From Hyphomicrobium sp. (lineage in GTDB: Bacteria; Pseudomonadota; Alphaproteobacteria; Rhizobiales; Hyphomicrobiaceae), in the NCBI GenBank assembly GCA_021732485.1, contig JAKFUV010000009.1, positions 186,001 through 250,000 on the forward strand: a stretch of DNA of 64,000 bases, given 5' to 3'. The notes beneath the pieces were generated by a model. That model was not told the DNA's origin and ran no database searches. It saw only the letters and a list, made by a program, of their open reading frames with translations. Position 1 is the stretch's first letter, and every line of letters starts with the position of its first letter. This document shows, one piece after another, positions 18,414 through 28,130 of this stretch. The position numbers and the translations under genes were made by a program.

Positions 18414-19496
18414 GTGAGCGATACCGAGGGCAAACGCAAGGGGTTGCTGGGGCGCCTGTTCGCTGGCAAGTCCGATGCGCCTTTAGCGGCGGAGGTGGCA
18501 GCAGCAGCGCCTCCCGATCCATTGCCAGATCCGCTACCGGTTGCCGCCGCTGTAAGCGACGCCGTCTCCGACGACGCGTCGAAGCCCGGCTGGTTTCAGC
18601 GACTGAAGCACGGCCTGGGCAAAACGTCGGCAAAGCTTTCTGACGGTATCACAGGGCTGTTCACCAAACGAAAGCTCGATGTCGATACGCTCGATGATTT
18701 AGAGGATTTATTGATCCAATCAGACATCGGCACAGCGACCGCTCAGCGGATCACAGCTGCCATTGCCAAGGGGCGGTTTGAAAAAGGCATCTCAGCCGAT
18801 GAGGTGCGATCAATCCTGAGCGCGGAAGTCGAACGTGTGCTTGCGCCGATTGCCAAACCGCTCGTCGTCAATCTGAGTTTGCGACCGCATGTCATCATGA
18901 TGGTCGGTGTTAACGGCACGGGAAAAACCACGACGATCGGTAAGCTCGCACGTCAATACAAGCGTGAGGGAAAATCAGTGGTACTTGCTGCGGGCGATAC
19001 CTTCCGCGCAGCCGCCATTGATCAATTGAAGGTATGGGGTGAACGAGCAAACTGTCCGGTGATCGCCCGGCCCGTCGGCTCGGATTCGTCCGGCCTTGCT
19101 TATGATGCCCTAAAAGAGGCGCAGGCCCTCGGCGCAGACGTGCTTTTGCTCGACACCGCCGGCCGGCTGCAGAATAAGCAGGTGCTGATGGAAGAGCTCG
19201 AAAAAGTCACACGGGTGTTGAAAAAGCTGGACCCTGATGCTCCCCACGACGTGGTTCTTGTATTGGATGCCACGACCGGGCAGAACGCGCTCTTACAAGT
19301 CGAAGTCTTCGGCAAGCGGGCGGGAGTGACCGGGCTGGTCATGACTAAGCTGGACGGTACGGCGCGCGGCGGCATTTTGGTCGCGATCGCGGAACGCTTT
19401 GGTCTTCCGGTGCATGCAATCGGTGTCGGCGAAGGCGCCGACGATTTGCAAGCATTCAAGGCACGCGACTTCGCCAAGGCCATCGCCGACGCATGA
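18414..19496 (+). CDS. ftsY: Signal recognition particle receptor FtsY
   Basis: Membrane receptor of SRP; GTPase partner of Ffh. 360 residues from GTG 18414 (GAGG upstream). The N-terminal ~60 residues are a short acidic/Ala-Pro A domain, then N domain, then G domain with GVNGTGKTTT (165-174), DTAGRLQNK and TKLDGTARGG. An amphipathic helix (WFQRLKHGLGKTSAKLSDGI) precedes the N domain and fits membrane binding. It is in an apparent operon with dapF upstream and the two ispZ genes downstream. Confidence 0.97.
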   Translation: MSDTEGKRKGLLGRLFAGKSDAPLAAEVAAAAPPDPLPDPLPVAAAVSDAVSDDASKPGWFQRLKHGLGKTSAKLSDGITGLFTKRKLDVDTLDDLEDLLIQSDIGTATAQRITAAIAKGRFEKGISADEVRSILSAEVERVLAPIAKPLVVNLSLRPHVIMMVGVNGTGKTTTIGKLARQYKREGKSVVLAAGDTFRAAAIDQLKVWGERANCPVIARPVGSDSSGLAYDALKEAQALGADVLLLDTAGRLQNKQVLMEELEKVTRVLKKLDPDAPHDVVLVLDATTGQNALLQVEVFGKRAGVTGLVMTKLDGTARGGILVAIAERFGLPVHAIGVGEGADDLQAFKARDFAKAIADA

Positions 19497-19550
19497 GCGT
19501 AACAACGACACGATAAGTCTCGACGACACAATTTCGGAGCTCATGCCTGG

Positions 19551-20177
19551 ATGTCACTTCGCAAGCGGATATATCCGTTCAACGCCGAGCAGACGATCAA
19601 CATCCTCAGTGAATTCGGGCCGCTGGTGACGATGTTTGTCGTCAACGCGGTTTACGGAATTAATGCCGGTACCTGGGCGCTGATTTTGACGACGCTGATT
19701 GCCATCGGCGTGATGTTCTACATGTTCCGTCGACCGCCGGTATTCCCACTTATCGCATCGACGGTCACGGTGCTGTTCGGTGCCTTGACGCTCGTGACCC
19801 ACGATCCGATGTGGGTGCAAATCAAGGTGACGATCTTCAACGCTCTGTTTGCGGTGTTTCTGCTCGGCGGCCTCGCCATGAAGCGCAATTTTTTCAAGTA
19901 CATTTTTGCCAAGACGTTTCATTACACTGACGAGGGCTGGAACAAGTTCACGTGGAGCTTCGCGCTGTTTTTTCTCTTCACGGCCGCAGCGAACGAGTAC
20001 GTTCGACTGACTTTTCGAGAAGACCACATCTACAACGTTTTTGGCCACCACATGGATGGCGTGAATGTCTGGATCTTGTTCAAGATTGCGATCATCTTGC
20101 CGCTCACTGGTGTTTATGCCTGGATCCAGTCGCGCCTGATGCAGAAGTATCGTTTGCCGGAAGCGGCCGCAGAATGA
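19551..20177 (+). CDS. Septation protein IspZ/YciB paralogue 1
   Basis: 208-residue inner-membrane protein with five or six hydrophobic helices. YciB hallmarks: [59 protein letters not shown] and [22 protein letters not shown]. IspZ/YciB takes part in septation and envelope stability. It overlaps the next paralogue by ATGA (20174-20177), which implies translational coupling. His-rich C-terminal loop positions (NVFGHHMDG) set it apart from its neighbour. Confidence 0.9.
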   Translation: MSLRKRIYPFNAEQTINILSEFGPLVTMFVVNAVYGINAGTWALILTTLIAIGVMFYMFRRPPVFPLIASTVTVLFGALTLVTHDPMWVQIKVTIFNALFAVFLLGGLAMKRNFFKYIFAKTFHYTDEGWNKFTWSFALFFLFTAAANEYVRLTFREDHIYNVFGHHMDGVNVWILFKIAIILPLTGVYAWIQSRLMQKYRLPEAAAE

Positions 20178-20791
20178 GTGAATTAGACCCAAAATCGGGC
20201 AATCCGCCGGTCGCTGATGCTGCCGACGCCTCGCACGATACGCTCCGGTTCGATCGCAAGCAGGCGATCAAGCTGGCCGTTGAACTCGGCCCACTGATCG
20301 TCTTCTTCATCGCAAATTCGCGATTGGGAATTATTCCAGGCACCGCAATCTTCATGGTGACGACAGTGATCGCGCTGGCGGTTTCGCGTGCAGTTCTTGG
20401 CCGCATCCCGACCATGCCGCTCGTCTCAGGGTTTTTTGTCCTCGTGTTTGGCGGGTTGACCGTGTGGTTGCAGGACGACCACTTCATCAAACTCAAGCCA
20501 ACCATCGTCAACGCGCTGTTTGCCACCATCCTGCTTGGCGGCCTGGCGATGGGGCAAACCTTCCTCAAGATCGTGTTCGGCGATGTGATGCGGCTCACGG
20601 AGGCCGGCTGGAAACAGCTGACGCTGCGCTGGGGATTGTTTTTTATTGCTCTCGCCGTGCTCAACGAAATTGTTTGGCGCAATTTTTCGACCGACTTCTG
20701 GGTCAGTTTCAAAGTGTTCGGAATTATGCCCCTGACGCTTGTGTTCGCGCTCTCGCAGGTTGGCTTGCTTCAGCGCCATGAACAACGCTGA
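20174..20791 (+). CDS. ispZ: Septation protein IspZ/YciB paralogue 2
   Basis: 205 residues; the start at 20174 is set by the ATGA overlap. Same fold: [60 protein letters not shown] and [20 protein letters not shown]. The D-FIKLKPT motif makes this the more canonical IspZ; the upstream copy has V-IKVTI at the same place. The ftsY-ispZ order is usual in the group; the doubling is not. Confidence 0.92.
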   Translation: MSELDPKSGNPPVADAADASHDTLRFDRKQAIKLAVELGPLIVFFIANSRLGIIPGTAIFMVTTVIALAVSRAVLGRIPTMPLVSGFFVLVFGGLTVWLQDDHFIKLKPTIVNALFATILLGGLAMGQTFLKIVFGDVMRLTEAGWKQLTLRWGLFFIALAVLNEIVWRNFSTDFWVSFKVFGIMPLTLVFALSQVGLLQRHEQR

Positions 20792-20874
20792 GCTTATGCC
20801 ATGAGCGATCAGGCGTTCGTGCTTGCTCGCCCGTTCACCGCAACGCATAGACGGCAGTGCCTCGTCGCAGAGCC

Positions 20875-21906
20875 TCAAGCGGCTTTTTTCGGCATCAGTT
20901 TGCGCTCGATCAGAGTTTCCGCGATCTGCACGGCATTGAGCGCGGCGCCCTTGAGAAGGTTATCCGAAACAATCCATAGCACGAGGCCGTTGTCGACCGT
21001 CGCATCTTCGCGAATGCGCGAGACGTAGGTGGCGTAGTCACCAGCCGCTTCGACCGGCGTGATGTAGCCACCCGGTTCGCGCTTATCGATCACCAGAATT
21101 CCGGGCGCGGAACTGAGAATGTCGCGCGCTTCGTTGGCGCTGATCGGCTTGGCAAATTCGATCGATACGGCCTCCGAGTGGCCAACGAAAACCGGTACGC
21201 GGACGCAGGTGGCAGAGAGCTTGATTTTGGGATCGAGGATCTTCTTCGTTTCAACCATCATCTTCCACTCTTCCTTCGTGTACCCGTCCTCCATGAAGAC
21301 ATCGATGTGCGGAATACAGTTGAAGGCAATCTGCTTGGGAAACTTTTTGGAATCGACCTCTTGGCCGGGCACGTATTTGCCCTTGGTCTGGTGCCAAAGT
21401 TCATCCATGGCATCCTTACCGGCGCCCGATACCGACTGATAGGTCGAGACCACGACGCGGGTAATGGTTGCGACATCGTGCAGTGGTTTCAGGGCGACAA
21501 CGAGTTGTGCCGTCGAGCAGTTTGGATTTGCGATGATGTTCTTTTTGGTAAAGCCAGCGATGGCGCTGGCATTGACCTCGGGGACGATCAGCGGCACGTC
21601 CTGGTCGTAGCGCCACTGCGAAGAGTTATCGATGACGATGCAGCCCATCTGCCCGATGCGCGGTGACCACTCCTTGGAGACCGCGGAGCCGGCCGACATC
21701 AGACAAAAATCAACGCCGGCGAAATCGAACGTTTCCAGGTCGCGACATTTGAGGACGCGGTCGCCGAACGACACCTCGGTGCCGACCGAGCGGCGCGAGG
21801 CGAGAGCGATGACCTCGTCAGCTGGAAATTTACGGTCTGCCAACACGTTGAGTATTTCCCGGCCGACGTTGCCCGTGGCGCCGACAACCGCAATTCTATA
21901 ACCCAT
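20875..21906 (-). CDS. asd: Aspartate-semialdehyde dehydrogenase
   Basis: NADPH-dependent reduction of aspartyl phosphate to aspartate semialdehyde, entry to the lysine/DAP, threonine and methionine pathways. 343 residues: nucleotide-binding AVVGATGNVGRE, catalytic C130 in NPNCSTAQ, and RVPVFVGHSEAVSIEF with the catalytic His. It is convergent with the ispZ pair, 84 bp apart, with no obvious terminator between. Confidence 0.97.
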   Translation of the reverse strand: MGYRIAVVGATGNVGREILNVLADRKFPADEVIALASRRSVGTEVSFGDRVLKCRDLETFDFAGVDFCLMSAGSAVSKEWSPRIGQMGCIVIDNSSQWRYDQDVPLIVPEVNASAIAGFTKKNIIANPNCSTAQLVVALKPLHDVATITRVVVSTYQSVSGAGKDAMDELWHQTKGKYVPGQEVDSKKFPKQIAFNCIPHIDVFMEDGYTKEEWKMMVETKKILDPKIKLSATCVRVPVFVGHSEAVSIEFAKPISANEARDILSSAPGILVIDKREPGGYITPVEAAGDYATYVSRIREDATVDNGLVLWIVSDNLLKGAALNAVQIAETLIERKLMPKKAA

Positions 21907-22092
21907 GATGTCATTCCCGAAATGTGGCGCGCACGAATTGGGGCGTGCCGGCGCCGTGTGAGCTGGGTTCGCGCCGCAGCATCTTGAAGCGCGATGACTT
22001 ACGCGGATGGGCGCTGAACTTCAAGGCGCCGCGTCATCTCGACGGCTGGCGCTGCGGCGTTTCTGCCGCCGTGGTCGCGTGCGGGCTGCGAC

Positions 22093-22536
22093 CTATTTGT
22101 TGCGCATTTCCAGGCGTCGCATAGGCATGGCATCGATTGTCGCAAATAGACGCTGAACGGTCACCGGCGCGCCCGACGAGAGCTTCGTGCCACCGTCCTT
22201 ACCGACCAGAATCACCCGAAATTCAGACGGTCCGACGCCAAACCGCGCTCGTAATGATGCGGCGCTGAGCTTGCTGCGCGGGCCGCCCTGGGCGCTCACG
22301 GAGCCGGAAACAATCGTCATGACAACAATATCCCGCGCCGTCAGCCCCGCCCGCTCGGTGGCCAGAGCGTTCATTTGCTGGCCAACACGAGCGTCGCTGA
22401 CGGTTGGCGCGAAGATCAGAACCGGCCGGTACGTCCAGCGAAGCTCTGACATGGCCGCAGCCGGTGTGGCTACCAACTGCGAACAGACGAGCGCTATACC
22501 CACAGTGACATTTGCAAGAACTAGCTTTTGTTTCAT
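22093..22536 (-). CDS. DUF4174 domain secreted protein
   Basis: 147 residues with a signal peptide (cleavage near AAAMS). The body matches the DUF4174 pattern: ELRWTYRPVLIFAPT, then RARFGVGPSEFRVILVGKDGGTKL and FATIDAMPMRRLEM. Such proteins look thioredoxin-like but no CxxC is present; function unknown. Its start codon overlaps (ATGA) the stop of a possible 42-codon frame upstream. Confidence 0.8.
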   Translation of the reverse strand: MKQKLVLANVTVGIALVCSQLVATPAAAMSELRWTYRPVLIFAPTVSDARVGQQMNALATERAGLTARDIVVMTIVSGSVSAQGGPRSKLSAASLRARFGVGPSEFRVILVGKDGGTKLSSGAPVTVQRLFATIDAMPMRRLEMRNK

Positions 22537-22661
22537 GCTCTCAACTCTTGGCCGTAAGCGTCCCCGTCGGCAACGCCGATGTCGCTCTGCGGGATCCAGG
22601 CAATATCGCCGGACGTCGTACCGATGCGCGTTTTGATGGCGAGGTCACGCTGCGGGGGCAT
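22533..22661 (-). CDS. Possible 42-residue small protein upstream of the DUF4174 gene
   Basis: Short frame MPPQRDLAIKTRIG... ending ...YGQELRA with stop overlapping the next ATG as ATGA, the spacing typical of coupled genes. Its composition is protein-like (balanced acidic and hydrophobic residues) while the opposite frame is less so. No clear Shine-Dalgarno. It could equally be a remnant of a longer gene. No homologue recognised. Confidence 0.3.
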   Translation of the reverse strand: MPPQRDLAIKTRIGTTSGDIAWIPQSDIGVADGDAYGQELRA

Positions 22662-22734
22662 CGCTAGGTCACAATTGCGTGGTTTTGCGTTTGTGAAGGA
22701 CTAAGTCGCCAGGAATATCAATGGGAGCAAGGTT

Positions 22735-23178
22735 GTGTCGGCCCACGCACTCATCAGATTGCTCATCCTCGCCGGTTGCGGCTTCGCGGCGCCAGCGGCG
22801 GGCGCCATCGACATCTGGATGCGGGAAAGTGAAATCACCGCCGCTTTTCATGACGTCACAGTCGACGGGCGGTACGCCGACGGAAAGTCATTTGTCGAAC
22901 GCTATCGCCACGACGGCCGGATCGAATATTCGGAGAATGGCTTCAAAATTGGCGGCCGCTGGTCGGTGACCGCCGGAACGCTCTGCACGATCTATGACAG
23001 CGACGCCGATGGCGGGTGCTATCGTGTGGCGCGGGTTGCTGAAAATTGCTTCGAATTTTTCTTCGCCGCGCGCACCGAGGATGATGCCCCTGGGCCCGAC
23101 CAGGCACGTCCGCGATGGACCGCACGCGGATCGATTACCGGCCGTATGCCCACCTGCCCCGAAGGGGCCGATGTATGA
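22735..23178 (+). CDS. Secreted hypothetical protein
   Basis: 147 residues from GTG 22735, preceded by GGGAG at a good distance. A signal peptide ends near AAGAID. The mature part has VDGRYADGKSFVERYRHDGR and GGRWSVTAGTLCTIYDSDADGGCYRV, a small beta-rich pattern with paired cysteines. Similar short periplasmic proteins are frequent in Rhizobiales; I do not recognise a named family. It is convergent with the orphan nuclease gene, 21 bp apart. Confidence 0.72.
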   Translation: MSAHALIRLLILAGCGFAAPAAGAIDIWMRESEITAAFHDVTVDGRYADGKSFVERYRHDGRIEYSENGFKIGGRWSVTAGTLCTIYDSDADGGCYRVARVAENCFEFFFAARTEDDAPGPDQARPRWTARGSITGRMPTCPEGADV

Positions 23179-23199
23179 CGACGGATCATCTTGCCGGCT

Positions 23200-24327
23200 T
23201 CACGCCGAGCGAGCGACACGCGCTGTTTGAGCGACGGCACCGAGTTCCTGCACGCGCGCGTCGAAAACGGTCTTCAAAGCCGTATCGATGTCTGCAATTG
23301 AGTTGGTGACGATTTCACCGATCGGATCGGGGAACACGTATTTGTCGTAACCGTCCGCGCCTTCGATGTAGTCGAACAAGCGTCCTTTTCGTTCGCGGTC
23401 ATAGTAGACGACGAGCTTGCCGACATAGTCCTTGAAACGGACGCTGTCGATGGCCGCGAATTTGGCTTCGTCATCGGCGAGAAAGGCTAGACGGCGGCGA
23501 ATGTAGGCGAAGATCGACAACTCGCGCTCACTGGTTTCGATCCGCTGCCCGATCTGGTGCAACGCCATCGCCCCGGTCCGCCCTTCCGCCGTGCCTTGCG
23601 CCCGCAACCGCTCGACCACCGGCACAATTAAACTTTCTTCGAAAGCGGTCTTGATCATCGGGGCATAGTAGCGATCGATGACGGATTTACGCACCGACGT
23701 CATGCCGATGCGCTCAAGTGCGAACTGGCAGAAATCTTGCGACGGGCCCTTCGCCTCATCAATGAAAATAGTTCTGAGCCGCTTCTTGACGAGTTGGACA
23801 TGTGCCGCTTCAGCGATGATGTCGGGGTCGTAGCAAACCTTTGTTGCTGACACGAGTGTTTCGATGATTTCGTCGGCCACGCCGGCGCGGGCAATGGTTT
23901 CGAGATCGACGGTGAGGAAGGGTTCATCGTCCATGACGTTGGGGGTGGACGAGTCCACGAAAAACTCGAACAGGATGCCGTTGGTGAGAATGCCCAGTTT
24001 GACGTCTGACAATGTATCGAAGTATCGCCGCAACTGACCGCGGCTCTCAAACAACTCGGCGCCCGCGCGCTTGGCTTCGACGGCGATCACTGGTGTGCCG
24101 TCGCGCAGAATTGCAAAGTCCACTTTGTTATCGGACTTTGGATCTAGTTCAGCGAGATGCTCGGGATAGACTTCATACGGGTTGGCATAATCGTAGCCGA
24201 GCAGGCCGATAAACGGCAGGACGAGATAGAGCTTTGTGCTCTCTTCGTTGCTGCACGCGGTCATGATGCTGACCGAGCGCTTCGAGAGCGCCAGCAGGCC
24301 GGCGCGCAACTCGTTGGATATCGTCAT
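23200..24327 (-). CDS. Orphan type I restriction HsdR-N-like nuclease
   Basis: 375 residues. The N-terminal ~170 residues match the HsdR N-terminal PD-(D/E)xK nuclease fold: STKLYLVLPFIGLLGYDYANP, KVDFAILRDG and VIAVEAKRAG (catalytic D...ExK), then YFDTLSDVKLGILTNG. No helicase motifs follow, and no modification or specificity gene is adjacent, so this is not a complete restriction system. The C-terminal ~150 residues are helical and unknown. Start 24327 gives MTISNELR; no clear ribosome site. It lies downstream of leuB on the same strand. Confidence 0.75.
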   Translation of the reverse strand: MTISNELRAGLLALSKRSVSIMTACSNEESTKLYLVLPFIGLLGYDYANPYEVYPEHLAELDPKSDNKVDFAILRDGTPVIAVEAKRAGAELFESRGQLRRYFDTLSDVKLGILTNGILFEFFVDSSTPNVMDDEPFLTVDLETIARAGVADEIIETLVSATKVCYDPDIIAEAAHVQLVKKRLRTIFIDEAKGPSQDFCQFALERIGMTSVRKSVIDRYYAPMIKTAFEESLIVPVVERLRAQGTAEGRTGAMALHQIGQRIETSERELSIFAYIRRRLAFLADDEAKFAAIDSVRFKDYVGKLVVYYDRERKGRLFDYIEGADGYDKYVFPDPIGEIVTNSIADIDTALKTVFDARVQELGAVAQTARVARSA

Positions 24328-24491
24328 CGTTCGTGCGTGCCCCCGCGCGCGACACGCGGGCTTTCCGCCCATCGTGCCTCGTCTCACTCTTCGCTCGCCG
24401 CGAATCGCTTGGTGAGAGTGTCACAAGAGGCAGGCCACGTGCGAAAACGCCTTGATTTGTCAACAGTTTCTTAGTGCGCGTGCGGACCGGA

Positions 24492-25607
24492 CTAGGCCAT
24501 TAAAGCGCGCAATTCCGTTTCAATGGCTTGGCCCATCTCCGTGGTCCCGACCTGGCGCATGCCGGGCTGCATAATATCCCCTGTTCTCAATCCCTTATCG
24601 AGAACTCGCGCAATTGCCGTGTCGACCAAGTCGGCCTCCGCCAGCATGTCGCAGGAATACCTCAGCGCCATTGCGAACGACGCGATTGTCGCGATAGGAT
24701 TCGCTAATCCCTTCCCGGCGATATCCGGCGCGGAGCCATGCACGGGTTCGTAGAGAGTCTTGCGCTTGCCCGTTTTGGCATTGGGCGCGCCGAGCGATGC
24801 CGACGGCAACATGCCGAGCGAACCGGTCATCATCGCCGCCTCATCGGACAGGACGTCGCCGAACAGGTTGTCGGTGACAATGACATCGAACTGTTTTGGG
24901 TTGCGGATCAGTTGCATGGCGCAATTGTCAGCCAGGATATGCTCAAGCACAACGTCAGGGGCATAGGATTTGTGAACTTCGCTGACCACTTGGTTCCAAA
25001 GCACGCCGGTTTTCATGACGTTACGCTTTTCGGCTGAATGCACTTTGTTGCCCCGCTTGCGCGCCAGATCAAAAGCGACCTTGGCGATGCGTTCGATCTC
25101 GCGCGAAGTATAGATTTGCGTGTCGACAGCGCGCCGTTCGCCATTTTCCAGAGTGACGATTTCCTTCGGTTCTCCGAAATAAACGCCGCCCGTCAGCTCG
25201 CGCACGATCATGATATCGAGGCCTTCGACCAATTCGCGCTTCAGGCTCGAGGCGTCGGCGAGCGCGGGATAACAGATCGCCGGGCGCAAATTGGCGAACA
25301 GATCGAGGTCTTTGCGCAGACGCAGCAGGCCGGCTTCAGGCCGGTGTTCGTAGGCGACTTTGTCCCACTTCGGTCCGCCCACGGCCCCGAACATGACGGC
25401 GTCCGCCTGTTGAGCCTTGGCCATCGCAGCATCCGTGATGGCAACCCCGTGCGCATCGTAGGCAGCACCGCCAACGACATCGCGGTCAATGACAAACGTG
25501 TCGCCAGAGCCTCGCGCATTGAAAAACACGATCAAGCGTTCGACTTCGGCGATGGTTTCGACACCGATGCCATCACCGGGAAGCAAAAGAAGGGAATGCG
25601 TGGCCAT
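24492..25607 (-). CDS. leuB: 3-isopropylmalate dehydrogenase
   Basis: Oxidative decarboxylation of 3-isopropylmalate with NAD+ in leucine synthesis. 371 residues: [24 protein letters not shown], the catalytic Tyr/Lys region ([15 protein letters not shown] with the Mg-binding Asp) and [14 protein letters not shown]. It is separated by about 32 kb from leuD and 35 kb from leuC in this window. AGGA precedes the ATG. Confidence 0.97.
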   Translation of the reverse strand: MATHSLLLLPGDGIGVETIAEVERLIVFFNARGSGDTFVIDRDVVGGAAYDAHGVAITDAAMAKAQQADAVMFGAVGGPKWDKVAYEHRPEAGLLRLRKDLDLFANLRPAICYPALADASSLKRELVEGLDIMIVRELTGGVYFGEPKEIVTLENGERRAVDTQIYTSREIERIAKVAFDLARKRGNKVHSAEKRNVMKTGVLWNQVVSEVHKSYAPDVVLEHILADNCAMQLIRNPKQFDVIVTDNLFGDVLSDEAAMMTGSLGMLPSASLGAPNAKTGKRKTLYEPVHGSAPDIAGKGLANPIATIASFAMALRYSCDMLAEADLVDTAIARVLDKGLRTGDIMQPGMRQVGTTEMGQAIETELRALMA

Positions 25608-25753
25608 GGTGGGTCCTGCGAGCTCGATATGGAAGACGGTGGTCGCGGGCGAGTGCTACCTTTTCAAGGTCAAGTCGGCAAGCGAGGCGGTGGCGCGATG
25701 GCACTTTGGCGCACACGGCGCAATTGAGGCGAAGCATCAAATAGGGGCAACGA

Positions 25754-26782
25754 ATGGCGCAACGTGTCGGACGAGCACTGCAAGCGATCGTCGCGATCGT
25801 CAGTGCCATTCTGAGCCCGTTAGCGAACGCGGACGATCGCCCGCAATTCGCCCTGCCGCTGGCGTGTGAGCCGCAAAAGACCTGCTTTATTCAGAGTTAT
25901 GTCGATCTCGACGCGTCATCAAAGGCACGCGACTATGCCTGCGGCAGCGTCACGTATGAGGGCCATAGCGGCGTCGATTTCCGTGTCTTGTCAGCGCACG
26001 AATCTGCTTCGCTGCCGGTGCTCGCCGCAGCCGACGGCATAGTGAAGGGTGTGCGGGATGGTGTTGCCGACGCGCTCGACACGACGGTGAAGGCGCCGAC
26101 GGTTGCGGGACAGGAATGCGGTAACGGTGTCGTGCTTGACCACGGCGATGGCTGGGAAACGCAATACTGTCACTTGCGCAACGATAGCGTCGTGGTGCGC
26201 GACGGCGATCGCGTCACGCGCGGCAGCAAACTCGGCAATGTCGGAACGTCCGGCGTCACCGAGTATGCGCATTTGTATTTGTCCGTGCGCCAGAGCGGAC
26301 AAGTCATCGACCCGTTCCTACCGGATGTCCCGCCGGGCGGATGCCAACGCGGCGCACCAGGAATGGGCATCGCGGTGCGAACGCTTTGGTTACCGTCGGT
26401 CGCGGCAGCTTTTCCCTATCGCAATGGCCAGATCATCGGTGCCGGGCTTGTCAGCGCCGCACCCGACCATCGCCAACTGGAGCGCGATCACACGCGCGTT
26501 GAGCCAGCCGTCGTCTCATCGCCGGCGATCGTTGTCTATGGACGTTTTATCAATCTTTTGAAGGGCGATCGTATTCGTCTGGTGATCACGGGCCCGTTCG
26601 GAGCGTTGGTCGAAACACTCACAGAACCGCTGGACCGAGATACAGCGCGATACACGTCATTTGCGGGAAAGAAACGCAAATCGTCGATGTGGCCGCCCGG
26701 TCGATACGAAGGTCGTGTCGAACTGCTGCGCGACGGCGCCGTGGTCGCGACCACCGTCGTCGCCGAAGATCTGCGACAATGA
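25754..26782 (+). CDS. M23-family (LytM) peptidase-like secreted protein, altered metal site
   Basis: 342 residues with signal peptide (cleavage near ANADD). The LytM domain spans ~60-190: H71 and D75 (GHSGVDFRV), H140 (ETQYCHL) and H173 in EYAHLYLSVR. The family has HLHFEVR at the last motif; here the second His, a zinc ligand, is Tyr175. Enzyme activity is therefore doubtful; it may be a non-catalytic activator like EnvC or NlpD. The ~150-residue C-terminal part is beta-rich and unassigned. It is divergent from leuB. Confidence 0.82.
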   Translation: MAQRVGRALQAIVAIVSAILSPLANADDRPQFALPLACEPQKTCFIQSYVDLDASSKARDYACGSVTYEGHSGVDFRVLSAHESASLPVLAAADGIVKGVRDGVADALDTTVKAPTVAGQECGNGVVLDHGDGWETQYCHLRNDSVVVRDGDRVTRGSKLGNVGTSGVTEYAHLYLSVRQSGQVIDPFLPDVPPGGCQRGAPGMGIAVRTLWLPSVAAAFPYRNGQIIGAGLVSAAPDHRQLERDHTRVEPAVVSSPAIVVYGRFINLLKGDRIRLVITGPFGALVETLTEPLDRDTARYTSFAGKKRKSSMWPPGRYEGRVELLRDGAVVATTVVAEDLRQ

Positions 26783-27379
26783 TCAGGCGGCAAACGGCAG
26801 CGGAAATGCCAGCGTAAATCCGCCGACTGTTGCGACGACACCAAGCCCGCCGAGAATCGCGCTGCCGATCAGCAAAGCGTTGCCGCCGGAGATGATCGCG
26901 ATCGAAGCGAGCACGATCGCAATTTGCAACAACGCTTCGCCATAGTCAAAATAGGGGTCTCTCTGAAGCGCTTCGTTGCGTTCGGCTTCGAGCGCTTTGC
27001 CTTTCACCCAAAGCTCGTCGAGCCCTTCCTTTTTTTCGGGGTCGGTCGAGAGTTTTTGGGCCTGGTCGCGATATTCCGCCATTTTCTTTTCCATCGACGT
27101 GCGCGCATCGCTGATCATCGCTGGCGTGGCGGCGAGCGTCATTTCGATATTGTCTGCCTGAAGCCGCAGAGCCTGGCGACGCGCGTTCTTGGCCTGGAAA
27201 AACGCCCAAGTGTTGGACGCCTCGATATTTTTGAAGGCGGCATCTTTGGAAGCGTTGCCGCCGCCCATACTGCAGATCGCCAGGATCACCGCCAGAATGC
27301 CGATGTAAACGCCAATCAGCTTGTCGCGTGTCCGCGCTGGACCGGCCGCGTGCTCACGGGCGAGATCGTCAAGAGCCAT
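26783..27379 (-). CDS. DUF4337 membrane protein
   Basis: 198 residues. One hydrophobic helix near the N-terminus (IGVYIGILAVILAICSM), a long helical/coiled stretch (AFFQAKNARRQALRLQADN to EAERNEALQRDPYFDYGE), and two further hydrophobic segments at the C-terminus. Pattern matches DUF4337, function unknown. GGGAG precedes the ATG; convergent with the M23 gene, directly abutting it, and 32 bp downstream of gpmA. Confidence 0.82.
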   Translation of the reverse strand: MALDDLAREHAAGPARTRDKLIGVYIGILAVILAICSMGGGNASKDAAFKNIEASNTWAFFQAKNARRQALRLQADNIEMTLAATPAMISDARTSMEKKMAEYRDQAQKLSTDPEKKEGLDELWVKGKALEAERNEALQRDPYFDYGEALLQIAIVLASIAIISGGNALLIGSAILGGLGVVATVGGFTLAFPLPFAA

Positions 27380-27411
27380 TCGTATCTCCCTGAACTGCCG
27401 GTGATGCCCGA

Positions 27412-28086
27412 CTACATAATGCGATCTTCGGGTGGCGCGGCGAGTGACCGGGCAGGTAGCAGGTCCTTACGATCGATTGCTTGGCCGTCTGCACCGAGAC
27501 GAAACAGGATCGGCGCGCCGGTCGCCAGCTCACGCTGCAAAATCTCGTCGCCTGACAAATTTTCAAGGATCATGATCATGGCGCGTAGCGAGTTGCCGTG
27601 CGCGGCGACGATGACGTTTTTACCTTGGGCGATCTGCGGCCAGATCACGTCTTCGTAGTAGGGCCGGACACGCGCCAGTGTATCTTGCAAGCTTTCACCG
27701 CCGGGCGGCGCGATATCGAATGACCGGCGCCAGACAAGCACTTGCGCTTCGCCCCACTTCTTGCGGGCTTCATCTTTGTTCAATCCAGACAGCTCGCCGT
27801 AGTCGCGCTCGTTTAATTTCGCGTCACGTGTGATCGGCACATCAGGCTGATTTAATTCGGCAAGAATGATATCGAGGGTTTTTTCCGCCCGTTTCAGGAC
27901 GCTTGTAAAAGCGATATCGAATTTGATGCGATGGTCCTTGATCATGCGGCCGGCAACGCGAGCCTCGATCAGTCCCTTTTCCGTCAAATCCGGATTGCGC
28001 CACCCGGTAAACAAATTCAGCCGGTTCCACTCGCTTTCACCGTGGCGCACAAGAACCAAAACGTTGTCGGTGAGTGCGTCTGTCAT
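27412..28086 (-). CDS. gpmA: 2,3-bisphosphoglycerate-dependent phosphoglycerate mutase
   Basis: Glycolytic interconversion of 3- and 2-phosphoglycerate. 224 residues: RHGESEWN with the phosphohistidine H15, [12 protein letters not shown] with the catalytic Glu, APPGGESL, and AAHGNSLRA with the second catalytic His. It follows dapB on the same strand by 44 bp, a usual Rhizobiales order (dapB-gpmA). Confidence 0.96.
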   Translation of the reverse strand: MTDALTDNVLVLVRHGESEWNRLNLFTGWRNPDLTEKGLIEARVAGRMIKDHRIKFDIAFTSVLKRAEKTLDIILAELNQPDVPITRDAKLNERDYGELSGLNKDEARKKWGEAQVLVWRRSFDIAPPGGESLQDTLARVRPYYEDVIWPQIAQGKNVIVAAHGNSLRAMIMILENLSGDEILQRELATGAPILFRLGADGQAIDRKDLLPARSLAAPPEDRIM

Positions 28087-28130
28087 GTCGCTTGAAAGCG
28101 TCCCCGTCTGCGGTCCAGCATCAATTGTCG

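Noticed and set aside
23200-24327. Complete type I restriction-modification system
   Set aside because: No methylase, specificity or helicase gene or domain nearby.
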